Positions 18,222 to 27,497 of a stretch of 64,000 nucleotides of DNA are shown here, one piece after another (the stretch's first letter is position 1; each line of letters starts with the position of its first letter). Origin of the DNA: Maribacter sp. PR1. GTDB taxonomy: Bacteria; Bacteroidota; Bacteroidia; Flavobacteriales; Flavobacteriaceae. The notes under the pieces are model-generated. The model was not told the origin of the DNA and did no database searches. It saw only the letters and a list, made by a program, of their open reading frames with translations. A program made the translations under genes and the position numbers. Location of the stretch: NCBI RefSeq assembly GCF_028464145.1, contig NZ_JAQPCG010000002.1:1-64000 (forward strand), given 5' to 3'.

Positions 18222-19277
18222 TCAGAACTGTGTATGATGTTTTTCCGGATACTGCATTGGAATACTATCGATGGGCTCCCCTAAATTTTGTCTTAGATCA
18301 ATCTCTATTCCCCTTGCAATCGTGGAAATAGGTACATCATTGGCAGAACCTTCAAAGGGGTTTTCTCCAGTACGTCCAATACGTTCCATGGTGTGAAATA
18401 TCCAGGCAACGATAATATAAAAGGGAATCGTTGCCCAAACGAAGAATTTACCGATAACCGGATTCGATGTAGCAATTTCATTTCCAATTTCCCCAAATTG
18501 TGGTACAAGCGCCAAGGGAAGAATCAATATAAAGACCCACATAAAGTAATGGTTTAGTGTAGCAAAATGCCTAGGATATGGGAAATTCTTGATTCTTTCA
18601 CTTTGTCCTTGGAGCGTAAATAGTTCTTGCAAAACCCCTTCGAGCTCTAAAAAAGAAAATTCCCAAATTAACCCTTTCTCTTTCAGTTTTCTAAGGTGGT
18701 GCGATTGCAAATAAAGCAATGCTGTCTGTTTGTTGGCTTTTTGCGAAATAGAATCCAATTCATTTTTAGAAATATACGGCTGGAGATCATTTTCTAATTT
18801 ATTTTCCATTTCTGGTGGAAGTAATCCCCATTCGCGATCTGTCCTTTGCTTCAATATGGTTTCCCAAGGTTTTGTTGTTCGCATAGCATAACGCAATGCA
18901 GTCATCCAAGCAATATGCCGATAGGTCAATATCTTAATTTCCTGTTTTATTTGTTCTTCATCTACAGTTGTTTGACAGTATTCACTTGTAATCATATCCT
19001 GTAAAAACATCCCAAAGGTTCTGGAAGTGTTTACTATGCCTACCCAAATCTTTCGCGCTTCCCAAATTCGACCATAGGAAGAGTTGTTTTGAAACCCTAT
19101 AACAAAGGCAACTGCCGTTCCTATTAAGGCCAACGGTGTCCAAGGTATTTTTAGCCATTGCAAATCCAAAAAGAAGTAACCTGAAATGTAAATAACTATT
19201 ATCACTAAAAACAGCAGGGTTTCGAATCTGGTCCACAGGACCATTTCTAAAATGGAGTACTTTTTTTTCGTATGCAT
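18222..19277 (-). CDS. Bestrophin-family ion channel
   Basis: A 351-residue membrane protein of the bestrophin-like family (formerly UPF0187, YneE-like). It has paired N-terminal helices (about 18-37 and 43-62), the family stretch VIGFQNNSSYGRIWEARK (about 60-77) and a C-terminal helix pair (about 225-280). Bacterial members form pentameric anion or sodium channels in the inner membrane. It is divergent from the TetR gene at 19579 and shares an upstream region with TetR-type operators, which makes it the likely regulatory target. Confidence 0.88.
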   Translation of the reverse strand: MHTKKKYSILEMVLWTRFETLLFLVIIVIYISGYFFLDLQWLKIPWTPLALIGTAVAFVIGFQNNSSYGRIWEARKIWVGIVNTSRTFGMFLQDMITSEYCQTTVDEEQIKQEIKILTYRHIAWMTALRYAMRTTKPWETILKQRTDREWGLLPPEMENKLENDLQPYISKNELDSISQKANKQTALLYLQSHHLRKLKEKGLIWEFSFLELEGVLQELFTLQGQSERIKNFPYPRHFATLNHYFMWVFILILPLALVPQFGEIGNEIATSNPVIGKFFVWATIPFYIIVAWIFHTMERIGRTGENPFEGSANDVPISTIARGIEIDLRQNLGEPIDSIPMQYPEKHHTQF

Positions 19278-19412
19278 AAGGAAATCCTTTAATTGGTCCG
19301 TTCTAAAATAAGAATAGAATGATTAATTGTTGTAATATGTCTTCCAAAGATTAAAATCTAAGAACCCATTATTATAGTTTGAAAGGTTTTTGTCGCAAAA
19401 GTTTTACACTTT

Positions 19413-19431
19413 AACCGACCACCCGGTTTGT
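19413..19431. promoter_or_regulatory. TetR-type operator 1
   Basis: AACCGACCACCCGGTTTGT holds the inverted arms AACCG/CGGTT around ACCACC. It matches operator 2 in the core GACCAnnCGGT. Located in the bestrophin-tetR divergent spacer, 136 bases before the bestrophin start. Confidence 0.6.
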
Positions 19432-19539
19432 TTTCTATTTCCAAAAATAGGTAGTACACCTATATTATGAACTTTCACCGATTCTTTTGTTCACGATAAC
19501 CAAAGATTTTATTTTCAAGTACAAACCATCGGTTATTTG

Positions 19540-19558
19540 TACAGACCAAACGGTCAGA
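19540..19558. promoter_or_regulatory. TetR-type operator 2
   Basis: TACAGACCAAACGGTCAGA contains GACC-N4-GGTC and aligns with operator 1 in GACCAnnCGGT. A further imperfect copy, AACCATCGGTT, lies at 19524-19534 with one base less between arms. The site overlaps the furthest upstream possible tetR start, which argues for the internal start at 19579. Confidence 0.6.
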
Positions 19559-19578
19559 TTAACCCAAATCTTGAAATC

Positions 19579-20196
19579 ATGGAGAAAACATTAAAACGCA
19601 TGGCTACCATGCAACGTATGCAGACCACTGGATTGGAATTATTTTATAGTAATGGCTATTACAATACCAGTGTTGATGATATCTTGAAAAAACTCTCGCT
19701 TTCCAAAGGTGCCTTTTATTATCATTTTGAGTCCAAGGAGGATTTCTTTATACAAATCATTCAAAACCTCTTGGCCAGAAAAATCTACAGTGTGTTGATT
19801 GAACCTATAGAAGGTCATGATAATCCACTTGAACGTATTGAAGATTGCTTTGATGACGCCCTGGAAACCGCGGTTCATAACGAAATGGATTTTGGTTGTG
19901 TTCTTAATAATTTCTTGACCGAATTTCGCGGAAAGGACCAAAAAATCATGAAACATCTATTTGATATATTTTCCATTTGGGAAGTAAATCTAGTTTCGGC
20001 TTTACAAAAAGGAAAGTTCAATGGATATGTGGATCGACATGTGGATTGCGAAGCCGCAGCCACTTATTTAATTAGCTCTTATTTTGGTGTAAGGACTTTA
20101 ATGGTAGGCACTGCCCCCAGTGCAAGGAAATATAGATTTATGAGTCAATTGAGAATGTACCTTAAATCATTGGAGCCTAAGGCGATTGCGGTATAG
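19579..20196 (+). CDS. TetR/AcrR-family transcriptional regulator
   Basis: A 205-residue one-component repressor. The helix-turn-helix domain is about residues 7-55, with YNTSVDDILKKLSLSKGAFYYHF, the classic TetR signature (I..LSKGAFYYHFESKEDFF). The C-terminal helical ligand-binding part has no recognisable specificity. An ATG at 19537 in the same frame would add 14 residues but would place the operator inside the coding region, so 19579 is preferred. It probably represses itself and the divergent bestrophin gene. Stops of this gene and the GT9 gene are 4 bases apart. Confidence 0.88.
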   Translation: MEKTLKRMATMQRMQTTGLELFYSNGYYNTSVDDILKKLSLSKGAFYYHFESKEDFFIQIIQNLLARKIYSVLIEPIEGHDNPLERIEDCFDDALETAVHNEMDFGCVLNNFLTEFRGKDQKIMKHLFDIFSIWEVNLVSALQKGKFNGYVDRHVDCEAAATYLISSYFGVRTLMVGTAPSARKYRFMSQLRMYLKSLEPKAIAV

Positions 20197-20200
20197 AAAT

Positions 20201-21241
20201 TTAAAGTATATCCTTTATTTTGTCGTACACTTTTTGTGGTGAAATGGTTTCCATGACTTTATTATAACCCGCTGGAAACTTGTTTCCGTAAACCGACGTC
20301 GGAATTAGGGGAAACTTCTCCCTATCGGATAAAATTTGATTTACATAGTTTTGCCCAAAAGGTGTGAATCCTGCGTAAGGATGGGTAACACCCCATAAAG
20401 TAATAACCGGTATTCCAAACATTGCAGCCAAGTGACCGTTTCCGCTATCCATGGAAACCATTACATGTAAGTTGCTAATCACCCTTAACTCTTCCGGAAA
20501 AGTAAGCTTCCCTGCTGCTGATATACAGTTATTGAATTTAGACTCCCATTGTTCCAAAATTTCAGTCTCTTTTTTACCTCCCCCAAAGAGCAAGATTTGG
20601 GTGTGATTTAAATCATTTAAATAGGTAAGTAATTTTTCCATTAGATGGTGAGGATACACTTTTCCCTGAAATGCTGCGAATGGAGCAATTCCAATGGTTT
20701 TGTGGTTTCCTATCAACCATTTTTCCTTAATCCCTTTGGATAGGTCTAATTTTGGCAGTGTATGTTTTTCATTCAATGAAAATACAAAGCCAAGACTTTT
20801 AAATACCTCAACATAGCGTTCATGCATCGGTTTTAAAGGTTTTATCTCTTTTGATTTTCCTGAGGTAAGTTTCTTTTTTTCAGACCTACCCTTATTCATT
20901 TGCTTGAAGGGGATACCTTGTGTTAGAAAAAAGATCTTTAGGATGTTACTACGGAGCACGTTGTGCAAATCCGCCACTGCGTCAAACTCTAACTCTTTTA
21001 ATTGTCCAAATAATCGCCAAAGTCCTAAAATACCCTTATGCTTTCCCTTAGTGTCGGCAATCACCACATTAACATTGGGAATACCCGACACGATAGGCTT
21101 ATAAAATGCTTTAGTAAGAAAAGTGATTTTTAAATTTGGATATTCTTGGGTCAATGCAACAAGAACCGGTACCGTCATGGCCACGTCTCCCATTGCTGAC
21201 AGTCTAATGACCAATACCTGTTCGATTTTATTTTTGTCCAC
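20201..21241 (-). CDS. Glycosyltransferase family 9 (heptosyltransferase-like)
   Basis: A 346-residue GT-B enzyme. The N-terminus VLVIRLSAMGDVAMTVPVL and the C-terminal MSMDSGNGHLAAMFGIPVITLWG are the two hallmarks of GT9 ADP-heptose:LPS transferases; NHTQILLFGGGKKE lies between. The likely role is LPS core assembly at the cytoplasmic face of the inner membrane. It overlaps the DUF4254 gene by 14 bases. That pairing is common in Flavobacteriaceae, suggesting shared function. Confidence 0.88.
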   Translation of the reverse strand: MDKNKIEQVLVIRLSAMGDVAMTVPVLVALTQEYPNLKITFLTKAFYKPIVSGIPNVNVVIADTKGKHKGILGLWRLFGQLKELEFDAVADLHNVLRSNILKIFFLTQGIPFKQMNKGRSEKKKLTSGKSKEIKPLKPMHERYVEVFKSLGFVFSLNEKHTLPKLDLSKGIKEKWLIGNHKTIGIAPFAAFQGKVYPHHLMEKLLTYLNDLNHTQILLFGGGKKETEILEQWESKFNNCISAAGKLTFPEELRVISNLHVMVSMDSGNGHLAAMFGIPVITLWGVTHPYAGFTPFGQNYVNQILSDREKFPLIPTSVYGNKFPAGYNKVMETISPQKVYDKIKDIL

Positions 21242-21830
21242 GTAAGATGGGGTTTAGTTCCTCATCATTGTACATCTTCATTTGCTTATATACTTTCATA
21301 TACTTTTTACCCCCTTCAATATCATGGAGTAATTGATCAATAGCTGCGGATAAATCTTTTTTTTGTTCCAATAATACCTCCAATTTTGCTTTGCAAGTGC
21401 GAATGTGTTCACTGGATGCATCCAGTCGATTCACCTCTTCCCGCATATGATAAATTTTTAGGGCGAGGATTGATAGTCTGTCTATCGCCCAGGCCGGGCT
21501 TTCCGTATTAATGGTTGCATTTTCCCTAATTGTAACCGATTGGTATTTTTTTAAAAAGTAGCTATCAATATACTCCACAAGATCTGTCCTATCCTGATTG
21601 CTCGCGTCAATCTTTCTTTTTAATTGCAAGGCAGTTTTGGGTTGGATATTTGGATCCCTTATAATATCCTCATAGTGCCATTGAACAGTATCTATCCAAT
21701 TTTTTCTATAAAGTAGATGTTCAATATCACCTTTGGGATAAGGGTTATTAAATTCTTGGTCAACATCGTCCTTCTCATGATATTTATCAATACTCTCCGT
21801 AAAAATAGTGTATGCAAACTTGCTAAACAT
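21228..21830 (-). CDS. DUF4254 domain protein
   Basis: A 200-residue soluble, mostly helical protein of the DUF4254 family, recognised by its length, the NPYPKGDIEHLLYRKNWIDT stretch near residues 28-47 and SPAWAIDRLSILALKIYHM near 108-126. The function is unknown. It is translationally coupled (14-base overlap) with a heptosyltransferase-like gene, so a role in LPS core synthesis or its control is plausible. Confidence 0.75.
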   Translation of the reverse strand: MFSKFAYTIFTESIDKYHEKDDVDQEFNNPYPKGDIEHLLYRKNWIDTVQWHYEDIIRDPNIQPKTALQLKRKIDASNQDRTDLVEYIDSYFLKKYQSVTIRENATINTESPAWAIDRLSILALKIYHMREEVNRLDASSEHIRTCKAKLEVLLEQKKDLSAAIDQLLHDIEGGKKYMKVYKQMKMYNDEELNPILRGQK

Positions 21831-21858
21831 AGCCCTCGATTTAATGCAAAGATACTTC

Positions 21859-22800
21859 TTAATGTGAAATCAGTAGTCTCCCTATAAAACCAAGAATAGG
21901 AAGCGTAATGGATACTATCAATAGAATTTCCCTGAACTTTTCCCTTTTTATGGACTCTACATAGTTCGCTATAAGGATTACAGAAGGAAAAAAGGTAATC
22001 ATAATCGCATAAGATTTATTCGGGATAAGCAGAAGATTAACTAGCAGACCTAAGATAAAGGAAAGTACGACTAACCGAATCATGATAATTCTTCCAACGC
22101 CTGCCTTTCCTAATTTAAGAAATGCCCAAACACTTAGAACCACTGTAAGTATTAGATACAGAATAATTTTAATACTAGAAGCTATTTGTATTGGAAGAAT
22201 CACCCTAAAATCCAAGTAAAAATTATAGTGGTCAAAAATAAAATCAAGATTATCGAAGAGGGTTAAAAATCCTACCAGGATAATTATAAAACAAACGCCT
22301 GCCGAAAGCAAAACCAACCAGTTTCGAATGTTTTTGGGTTCATAAATATAAATAGCGGCCATGACCAGTATCAAATATAGAATAGCCCAATCATAGAAAA
22401 GACTAGCGACCAATATCCAAATACTGGCGTCGAATATTTTTAATTTTATTTCCCTAAGGGATTTAATACTTAAAATACGTCTAGTTGACAAGAGTAAAAA
22501 AAAAGTGCATAAAATGGCATTTGAATCCCCTAAAGACTCTGGAAAAGCTACTAGAAGTAACGTAAAAAAAAGGATGGCAAAAGAATTTGTACCTGTTAGT
22601 TTATTTCTTTTTACAATAAAATCCATAATAAGAACACAAAAAAGCAAAACAGCCAGAACCCCTACCTCCTTTAAGATATTTAAGTCCGAAAAATCACGTA
22701 GTAATAAATAGCTATGAACAATGGGGTAGAAAAAAAGGATAAAACCTAGAAGTATAATAAAATTTACTGGTTTTGTTTTACCAAAAATGCTTGAAATCAT
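21859..22800 (-). CDS. DUF6427-type polytopic membrane protein
   Basis: A 313-residue hydrophobic protein with about 10 predicted membrane segments and short loops. It starts MISSIFGKTKPVNF, as in the DUF6427 family of Flavobacteriaceae (family name from memory). The topology resembles polymerase- or mannosyltransferase-like membrane proteins, but no catalytic motif was seen. It is 28 bases upstream of the DUF4254 gene and divergent from the small DUF6341-like gene. Confidence 0.6.
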   Translation of the reverse strand: MISSIFGKTKPVNFIILLGFILFFYPIVHSYLLLRDFSDLNILKEVGVLAVLLFCVLIMDFIVKRNKLTGTNSFAILFFTLLLVAFPESLGDSNAILCTFFLLLSTRRILSIKSLREIKLKIFDASIWILVASLFYDWAILYLILVMAAIYIYEPKNIRNWLVLLSAGVCFIIILVGFLTLFDNLDFIFDHYNFYLDFRVILPIQIASSIKIILYLILTVVLSVWAFLKLGKAGVGRIIMIRLVVLSFILGLLVNLLLIPNKSYAIMITFFPSVILIANYVESIKREKFREILLIVSITLPILGFIGRLLISH

Positions 22801-22812
22801 AGATGATTTTTA

Positions 22813-22820
22813 TACTTTTG
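22813..22820 (+). promoter_or_regulatory. Promoter of the DUF6341-like gene
   Basis: TACTTTTG fits TAnnTTTG, with TTG at 22791-22793 about 19 bases upstream as a -33 element. The start codon follows at 22842. Confidence 0.55.
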
Positions 22821-22841
22821 CCTTGTAAATATAGGAATAAG

Positions 22842-23063
22842 ATGAAATCATTATTTGAAGGTATCGAGGATTTGTTCGTCAATGTACTTTTTGCTCCCTT
22901 GGATGCGTTGAGATTTACCGAAAGTTGGACACTTTCCAATGTTTTAAATTGGATTTTTATGTTAATCGGTTTTGTTGCATTTGTTTACTGGATGCTGGAG
23001 CTGAAAAAATATAATGACAACGGCGAAGAGGATAAGACAATAACTTCTCATTCCTACCTATAA
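22842..23063 (+). CDS. Small DUF6341-type membrane protein
   Basis: A 73-residue protein starting MKSLFEGIEDLFVNVLFAP, with one strong hydrophobic segment (about 30-52) and an acidic tail (NDNGEEDK). It resembles the short Flavobacteriaceae family DUF6341 (name from memory), which is usually found next to the DUF6427 gene and purD, as here. An upstream in-frame ATG at 22803 is rejected because the promoter -7 box lies between it and 22842. Function unknown. Confidence 0.65.
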   Translation: MKSLFEGIEDLFVNVLFAPLDALRFTESWTLSNVLNWIFMLIGFVAFVYWMLELKKYNDNGEEDKTITSHSYL

Positions 23064-23114
23064 CTACTCCCAAATAATCCTGGAAATTTTTGCTTCTTAG
23101 TAGTGAATGAACCT

Positions 23115-24386
23115 CTAAAGGTCAAATCCTATGTCCTTTCTATAGTTTATTCCTTCGAATTTCAGTTTTTCTACATTTTTGTATGACGTTTTCAAAGCTT
23201 CCTTGAAGTCCTTGCCATAAGAAGTTATGGCCAAGACCCTTCCCCCATTGGTCACTACTTTTTCGTTGTCCAAAATGGTCCCGGCATGGAAAACAAGGGA
23301 GTCCTCTATCTCGTTAATTCCCGTGATTTCCTTACCTTTCTCATAAGTTCCAGGATAACCTCCAGAAACAGTCATTACGGTCGTAGCGGAACGTTCATCT
23401 ATTTGTAAGTCCAATTCATTTAGAGAACCATTTGCCACTGCGCTCATCAATTCCACAAAATCATTCTTTATTCGAGGAAACACCACTTCGGTTTCCGGAT
23501 CTCCCATTCGAACGTTGTATTCGATGACCTTTGGTTCATCCCCTACCTTTATCAATCCAATAAAAATAAACCCCTTGTAAGGAAGGTTGTCCATTTTAAG
23601 CCCATCTACGGTAGGCTTAACCACTTGGTCGTGGATTTTATCCATGAAAACCTTATCGGCGAATGGAACAGGGGATATTGCACCCATACCACCCGTATTA
23701 AGTCCAGTGTCTCCTTCCCCTATTCTTTTATAATCTTTTGCAGTTGGTAAAATTTTATAATGGTTTCCATCAGTCAAAACAAAGACACTTAATTCTATGC
23801 CGTCCAAAAACTCCTCGATGACCACTGTAGTACTGGCCTTACCAAACTTTTTGTTGACCAACATGGAGTTCAACTCTGTCTTGGCCTCCTCCAAATCCTT
23901 AAGAATTACAACACCCTTGCCGGCAGCCAATCCATCAGCTTTTAGGACATACGGTGGAGTAAGTCCTTCAAGGAATTTAAATCCTTCCTCCACCGATTCT
24001 TCTGTGAAACTTTGATACTGCGCTGTTGGGATATTATGGCGCATCATAAACTCTTTGGCGAACTCTTTACTGCCTTCTAATGTAGCTGCCATTTTCTGTG
24101 GGCCAACCACTGCTATATCTTTTAGTTCCGTATCCCCCAAAAAGAAATCATGGATACCATTGACTAAAGGGTCTTCCGGTCCCACCAAAACCAAGTCAAC
24201 TTTTTTTTGAAGCACAATTTTCTTTATTGCATCAAAATCATTTACACCAATTGGTATGTTTTCTCCAAGTTCCGAAGTTCCTGCATTCCCAGGAGCAATA
24301 AATAACTTTGATAATTTTTGACTTTGAGATAATTTCCAGGCCATTGCGTGTTCACGACCTCCCGACCCCAGAATTAGTATGTTCAT
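23115..24386 (-). CDS. purD: Phosphoribosylamine-glycine ligase
   Basis: A 423-residue GAR synthetase, the second step of purine biosynthesis. The start MNILILGSGGREHAMAWKL is the family N-domain signature. An ATP-grasp domain occupies about 105-325, with ADGLAAGKGV and YNVRMGDPETEVV. Normal length. Convergent with the DUF6341-like gene and followed on the same strand by the polysaccharide cluster. Confidence 0.97.
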   Translation of the reverse strand: MNILILGSGGREHAMAWKLSQSQKLSKLFIAPGNAGTSELGENIPIGVNDFDAIKKIVLQKKVDLVLVGPEDPLVNGIHDFFLGDTELKDIAVVGPQKMAATLEGSKEFAKEFMMRHNIPTAQYQSFTEESVEEGFKFLEGLTPPYVLKADGLAAGKGVVILKDLEEAKTELNSMLVNKKFGKASTTVVIEEFLDGIELSVFVLTDGNHYKILPTAKDYKRIGEGDTGLNTGGMGAISPVPFADKVFMDKIHDQVVKPTVDGLKMDNLPYKGFIFIGLIKVGDEPKVIEYNVRMGDPETEVVFPRIKNDFVELMSAVANGSLNELDLQIDERSATTVMTVSGGYPGTYEKGKEITGINEIEDSLVFHAGTILDNEKVVTNGGRVLAITSYGKDFKEALKTSYKNVEKLKFEGINYRKDIGFDL

Positions 24387-24428
24387 TTCGTTGGTTTTGG
24401 CAAAAATAAGGTTTGCTTTCCAATAATA

Positions 24429-25406
24429 CTATTTAGAAGAAAAATCCCGATGCTCCTTTTTCTGTAACTCCTCCGGAGAAAGCGATTTAAAATAATCGTA
24501 TACGATTTTAAGTCCCTCTGATCGACTCACTTTTGGTTCCCAACCAAGGAGTTCTCTTGCCTTAGTAATATCGGGCTGTCGTTGTAAGGGGTCATCTTTT
24601 GGTAAAGGACGATAAACAATTTTCTGAGTGGTGCCTGTCAACCTTATAATTTCCTCTGCAAACTCCTTTATGGTAGTTTCATTCGGATTTCCAATATTGA
24701 CTGGGCCGGGATAGTCACTAAATAACAATCGGTATATACCTTCTACCTGATCATCTATATAACAAAAAGAACGGCTTTGGGAACCATCACCAAAGACCGT
24801 TAAGTTCTCACCGCGTAACGCCTGACCCATAAAGGCCGGGACTACCCGACCATCATTTAATCGCATTCGTGAACCGTACGTATTGAAAATCCTTACAATT
24901 CTTGTTTCAAGCCCATGATGTCTATGATATGCCATGGTAATGGATTCCATAAACCTTTTGGCCTCATCATATACCCCCCTTGGTCCCACAGGACTTACAT
25001 TGCCGTAATATTCTTCATTTTGTGGATGTACCAAAGGGTCTCCATAGACTTCGGAGGTAGAGGCCACCAAAATTCGGGCACCCTTTTCTTTGGCTAAGCC
25101 TAATAAGTTTAACGTACCCAAAGATCCTACTTTTAACGTCTTAATAGGGATTTTCAAGTAATCTATTGGACTTGCCGGAGATGCAAAATGAAGGATATAA
25201 TCCAAAGTACCAGAAACGTGAACAAACTTGGTAACATCATGATGATGAAATTCGAAATTCTCCAAAGGGAATAGATGAGCGATATTGTCCAAATCGCCGG
25301 TAATGAGATTGTCCATACCTATAACGTAAAACCCTTCCTTTATAAACCGATCACATAAATGCGAACCCAAAAACCCAGCAGCACCGGTAATTAATATTCT
25401 TTTCAT
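24429..25406 (-). CDS. uxs: UDP-glucuronate decarboxylase (UDP-xylose synthase)
   Basis: A 325-residue short-chain dehydrogenase-type enzyme that converts UDP-glucuronate to UDP-xylose. It shows the NAD-binding [14 protein letters not shown] (7-20), the catalytic STSEVYGDP and YDEAKRFME (YxxxK), and [11 protein letters not shown], all typical of UXS1-like enzymes. It follows the sugar transferase gene without a gap and is the last gene of the polysaccharide cluster. No UDP-glucose dehydrogenase lies in the window, so UDP-GlcA must come from elsewhere. Confidence 0.88.
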   Translation of the reverse strand: MKRILITGAAGFLGSHLCDRFIKEGFYVIGMDNLITGDLDNIAHLFPLENFEFHHHDVTKFVHVSGTLDYILHFASPASPIDYLKIPIKTLKVGSLGTLNLLGLAKEKGARILVASTSEVYGDPLVHPQNEEYYGNVSPVGPRGVYDEAKRFMESITMAYHRHHGLETRIVRIFNTYGSRMRLNDGRVVPAFMGQALRGENLTVFGDGSQSRSFCYIDDQVEGIYRLLFSDYPGPVNIGNPNETTIKEFAEEIIRLTGTTQKIVYRPLPKDDPLQRQPDITKARELLGWEPKVSRSEGLKIVYDYFKSLSPEELQKKEHRDFSSK

Positions 25407-26762
25407 CTAATACGCTTTTTCTTCACCTTTAAAGGCATTTACCACAGTTTGCACAATAATCTTAACGTCTAGAAAAAAAGACCAGTTTTCAACGTAGAAA
25501 ATATCAAACTTAATTCTGTTCTGGATATCACTTTCCTTTTCAATTTCCCCTCTATATCCCCGTATCTGTGCCAGACCTGTAATGCCTGGCTTAACAAAGT
25601 GCCTAAGCATATACTTATCTACCCTGTTCGCATACTCATCCGTGTGCTTTACCATATGCGGCCTTGGTCCAACCACTGACATATTTCCGAATAGTACGTT
25701 GTAAAATTGTGGAAGCTCATCTATACTAGTTTTCCGTATAAACTTTCCTATTCTTGTGACTCGCATATCATTTTTAGCCGCTTGCTTGTCATCAGAATCC
25801 TCATTCACCGTCATTGATCGAAATTTAAAACACTGAAATTCTTTATTATCGAACCCAGTCCTTTTTTGTATAAAAAATACAGGTCCTTTAGATTCTAATC
25901 TAATCAATAAGGCTAGCAAGGGTCCTAACCAAATTAAGATGCCGAAAATAACGAACAAAGAAAAACCAATGTCAAAAGTCCTTTTTAAAAATGCATTTAA
26001 TGACGTATGCAAAGGAATGTCCCGCAGGGATAATATCGGCAAATAGTCATAGTATTCAAACTTCAATTTTTTAGCAAAAATGTTTTTATTGTCCGGTAAA
26101 AACTTAAGTGTTTTTAAATTGTTATCCGCAAAGTTTACAAAAGAAGCTATTTCATCATTTTTTAATTCTGAAACCGAGCAGTATATTTCATCAATATTAT
26201 TATTAACAATATATCTGAAGCAGGTTATAATATCAAAATTTTGATCCCTGGTAGAAAACTGCCTTTTAAACTTATAACCGTATTCCTTTCGTTCCTCGAA
26301 AACTTCAATGAGTTGGTTGGCCTTTTTACTTTTTCCAATAACTACAACGTTTCTAATGTTTCCCTTCCATAAACTTCTGTATTGCATTAACAAAATATAG
26401 TTGAGAAACTTTAAGGCAAAAACACCAACAAATACCAGTAGAAAATATTTTCCCAATGCCAACCTACTCATCAAAGGTTGTTTAAAGAAACCTATATAGG
26501 CGTATAAAACCAGAAAAAAGAAAACGAATTGAGTAAATAACTTTCTCAGTATTATAACTACCTTAGAGTATCTATGAACCTCATAGAATTCATTTTTAAA
26601 GGAAATAATAATCCAAGCAATAGAAATGTAGCTATGAAATAGCCAAGGGTTTTGGAAATTTATGGGAAGAAAATAGGTAAACAGATTGATTACCAGCAAA
26701 TCCGTGAAATAGGATAGTGGAGTGATAAATCCGGAATATCTATGCTGCTGGCTTAAAAACAT
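25407..26762 (-). CDS. Polyprenyl-phosphate sugar-1-phosphate transferase (WcaJ/CpsE-like)
   Basis: A 451-residue membrane enzyme that starts repeat-unit synthesis by loading a sugar phosphate on undecaprenyl phosphate. Four or five N-terminal helices (about 15-125) precede a CoA-binding-like domain (about 135-240) and a final helix (about 270-295). The bacterial sugar transferase domain (about 265-451) has KSKGPVFF-type ESKGPVFFIQKR, FKFRSM, IRKTSIDELPQF and VGPRPHMV. These are canonical. It ends directly at the uxs start codon, so the two are co-transcribed. Confidence 0.92.
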   Translation of the reverse strand: MFLSQQHRYSGFITPLSYFTDLLVINLFTYFLPINFQNPWLFHSYISIAWIIISFKNEFYEVHRYSKVVIILRKLFTQFVFFFLVLYAYIGFFKQPLMSRLALGKYFLLVFVGVFALKFLNYILLMQYRSLWKGNIRNVVVIGKSKKANQLIEVFEERKEYGYKFKRQFSTRDQNFDIITCFRYIVNNNIDEIYCSVSELKNDEIASFVNFADNNLKTLKFLPDNKNIFAKKLKFEYYDYLPILSLRDIPLHTSLNAFLKRTFDIGFSLFVIFGILIWLGPLLALLIRLESKGPVFFIQKRTGFDNKEFQCFKFRSMTVNEDSDDKQAAKNDMRVTRIGKFIRKTSIDELPQFYNVLFGNMSVVGPRPHMVKHTDEYANRVDKYMLRHFVKPGITGLAQIRGYRGEIEKESDIQNRIKFDIFYVENWSFFLDVKIIVQTVVNAFKGEEKAY

Positions 26763-27497
26763 TTATATTCTTCGGAAGACTAATTTCGTTTTACATTTAA
26801 AAAAATCAAAAATAATTAAGAGTAGGGAAAGTGGGTAAAAAAACAAATACCTTTTAACCAATTTAGGTTCATCATAGATTCGATATAGCCATCTCAAATT
26901 ATATTTATTAAAAAAACTGGGGTAATATTCTATTCCAGATGTTGTTTGATGAATGAAACCTCCGCAAGTATAACCGCACCCAACCCATCCTGCTTTATAT
27001 AAATCCAATAAGAAAATTTCTTGAAAAGGGGTCCCCATACCTACTACTAAAATGTCTGGGTTTAAAGTAATAATAGTCTTAATAGTATTTTTTCTTTCTT
27101 TCTCGTTTTCAAAATAACCATTTCTATTGCCAACAATATTCATTTTAGGAAAATTTCTCCTAACTATATGGATAAAACTTCCTATCGCCTCTTTTGTTGA
27201 ACCGATAAAATAAACACTTTTGTTTTTTTCAACAGAGTCAATAAAAACCTTCTTTGCCAAAGAGGTCATATCAAAACTCTTTCTTGAGACTTTTACCCCT
27301 AATAGGCCAAGAATACTTACGAGAAGAAACCCATCCACATAAATAAAGTCAAAATTTTCTAATATTCCTCTATTTCGAATCTTTAAATAAGAAAACGGGT
27401 TAATAAATGTATGTAGTCCATTTTGTTTGTAACTCTGTTCTTTGTTTGTTCTTTTAATTGTTTCTATTAACTTATTCATATTTGTGAAATCTGGCAA
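26763..27497 (-). CDS. WecB/TagA/CpsF-family glycosyltransferase (GT26)
   Basis: A 244-residue GT26 protein that typically adds the second sugar to the lipid-linked repeat unit. Recognised from NGYFENEKER, the ILVVGMGTPFQEIFL core (about 155-169) and the C-terminal RWLYRIYDEPKLVKRYL, which binds the membrane. The N-terminal motif FINPFSYL is a shorter variant of the usual start. It abuts the initiating transferase gene, as expected for the first two steps of assembly. Confidence 0.85.
   Translation of the reverse strand: MPDFTNMNKLIETIKRTNKEQSYKQNGLHTFINPFSYLKIRNRGILENFDFIYVDGFLLVSILGLLGVKVSRKSFDMTSLAKKVFIDSVEKNKSVYFIGSTKEAIGSFIHIVRRNFPKMNIVGNRNGYFENEKERKNTIKTIITLNPDILVVGMGTPFQEIFLLDLYKAGWVGCGYTCGGFIHQTTSGIEYYPSFFNKYNLRWLYRIYDEPKLVKRYLFFYPLSLLLIIFDFFKCKTKLVFRRI

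Noticed and set aside
19537-19578. Upstream in-frame ATG of the tetR gene
   Set aside because: It would place a TetR operator in the coding region, and the family domain begins after Met15.
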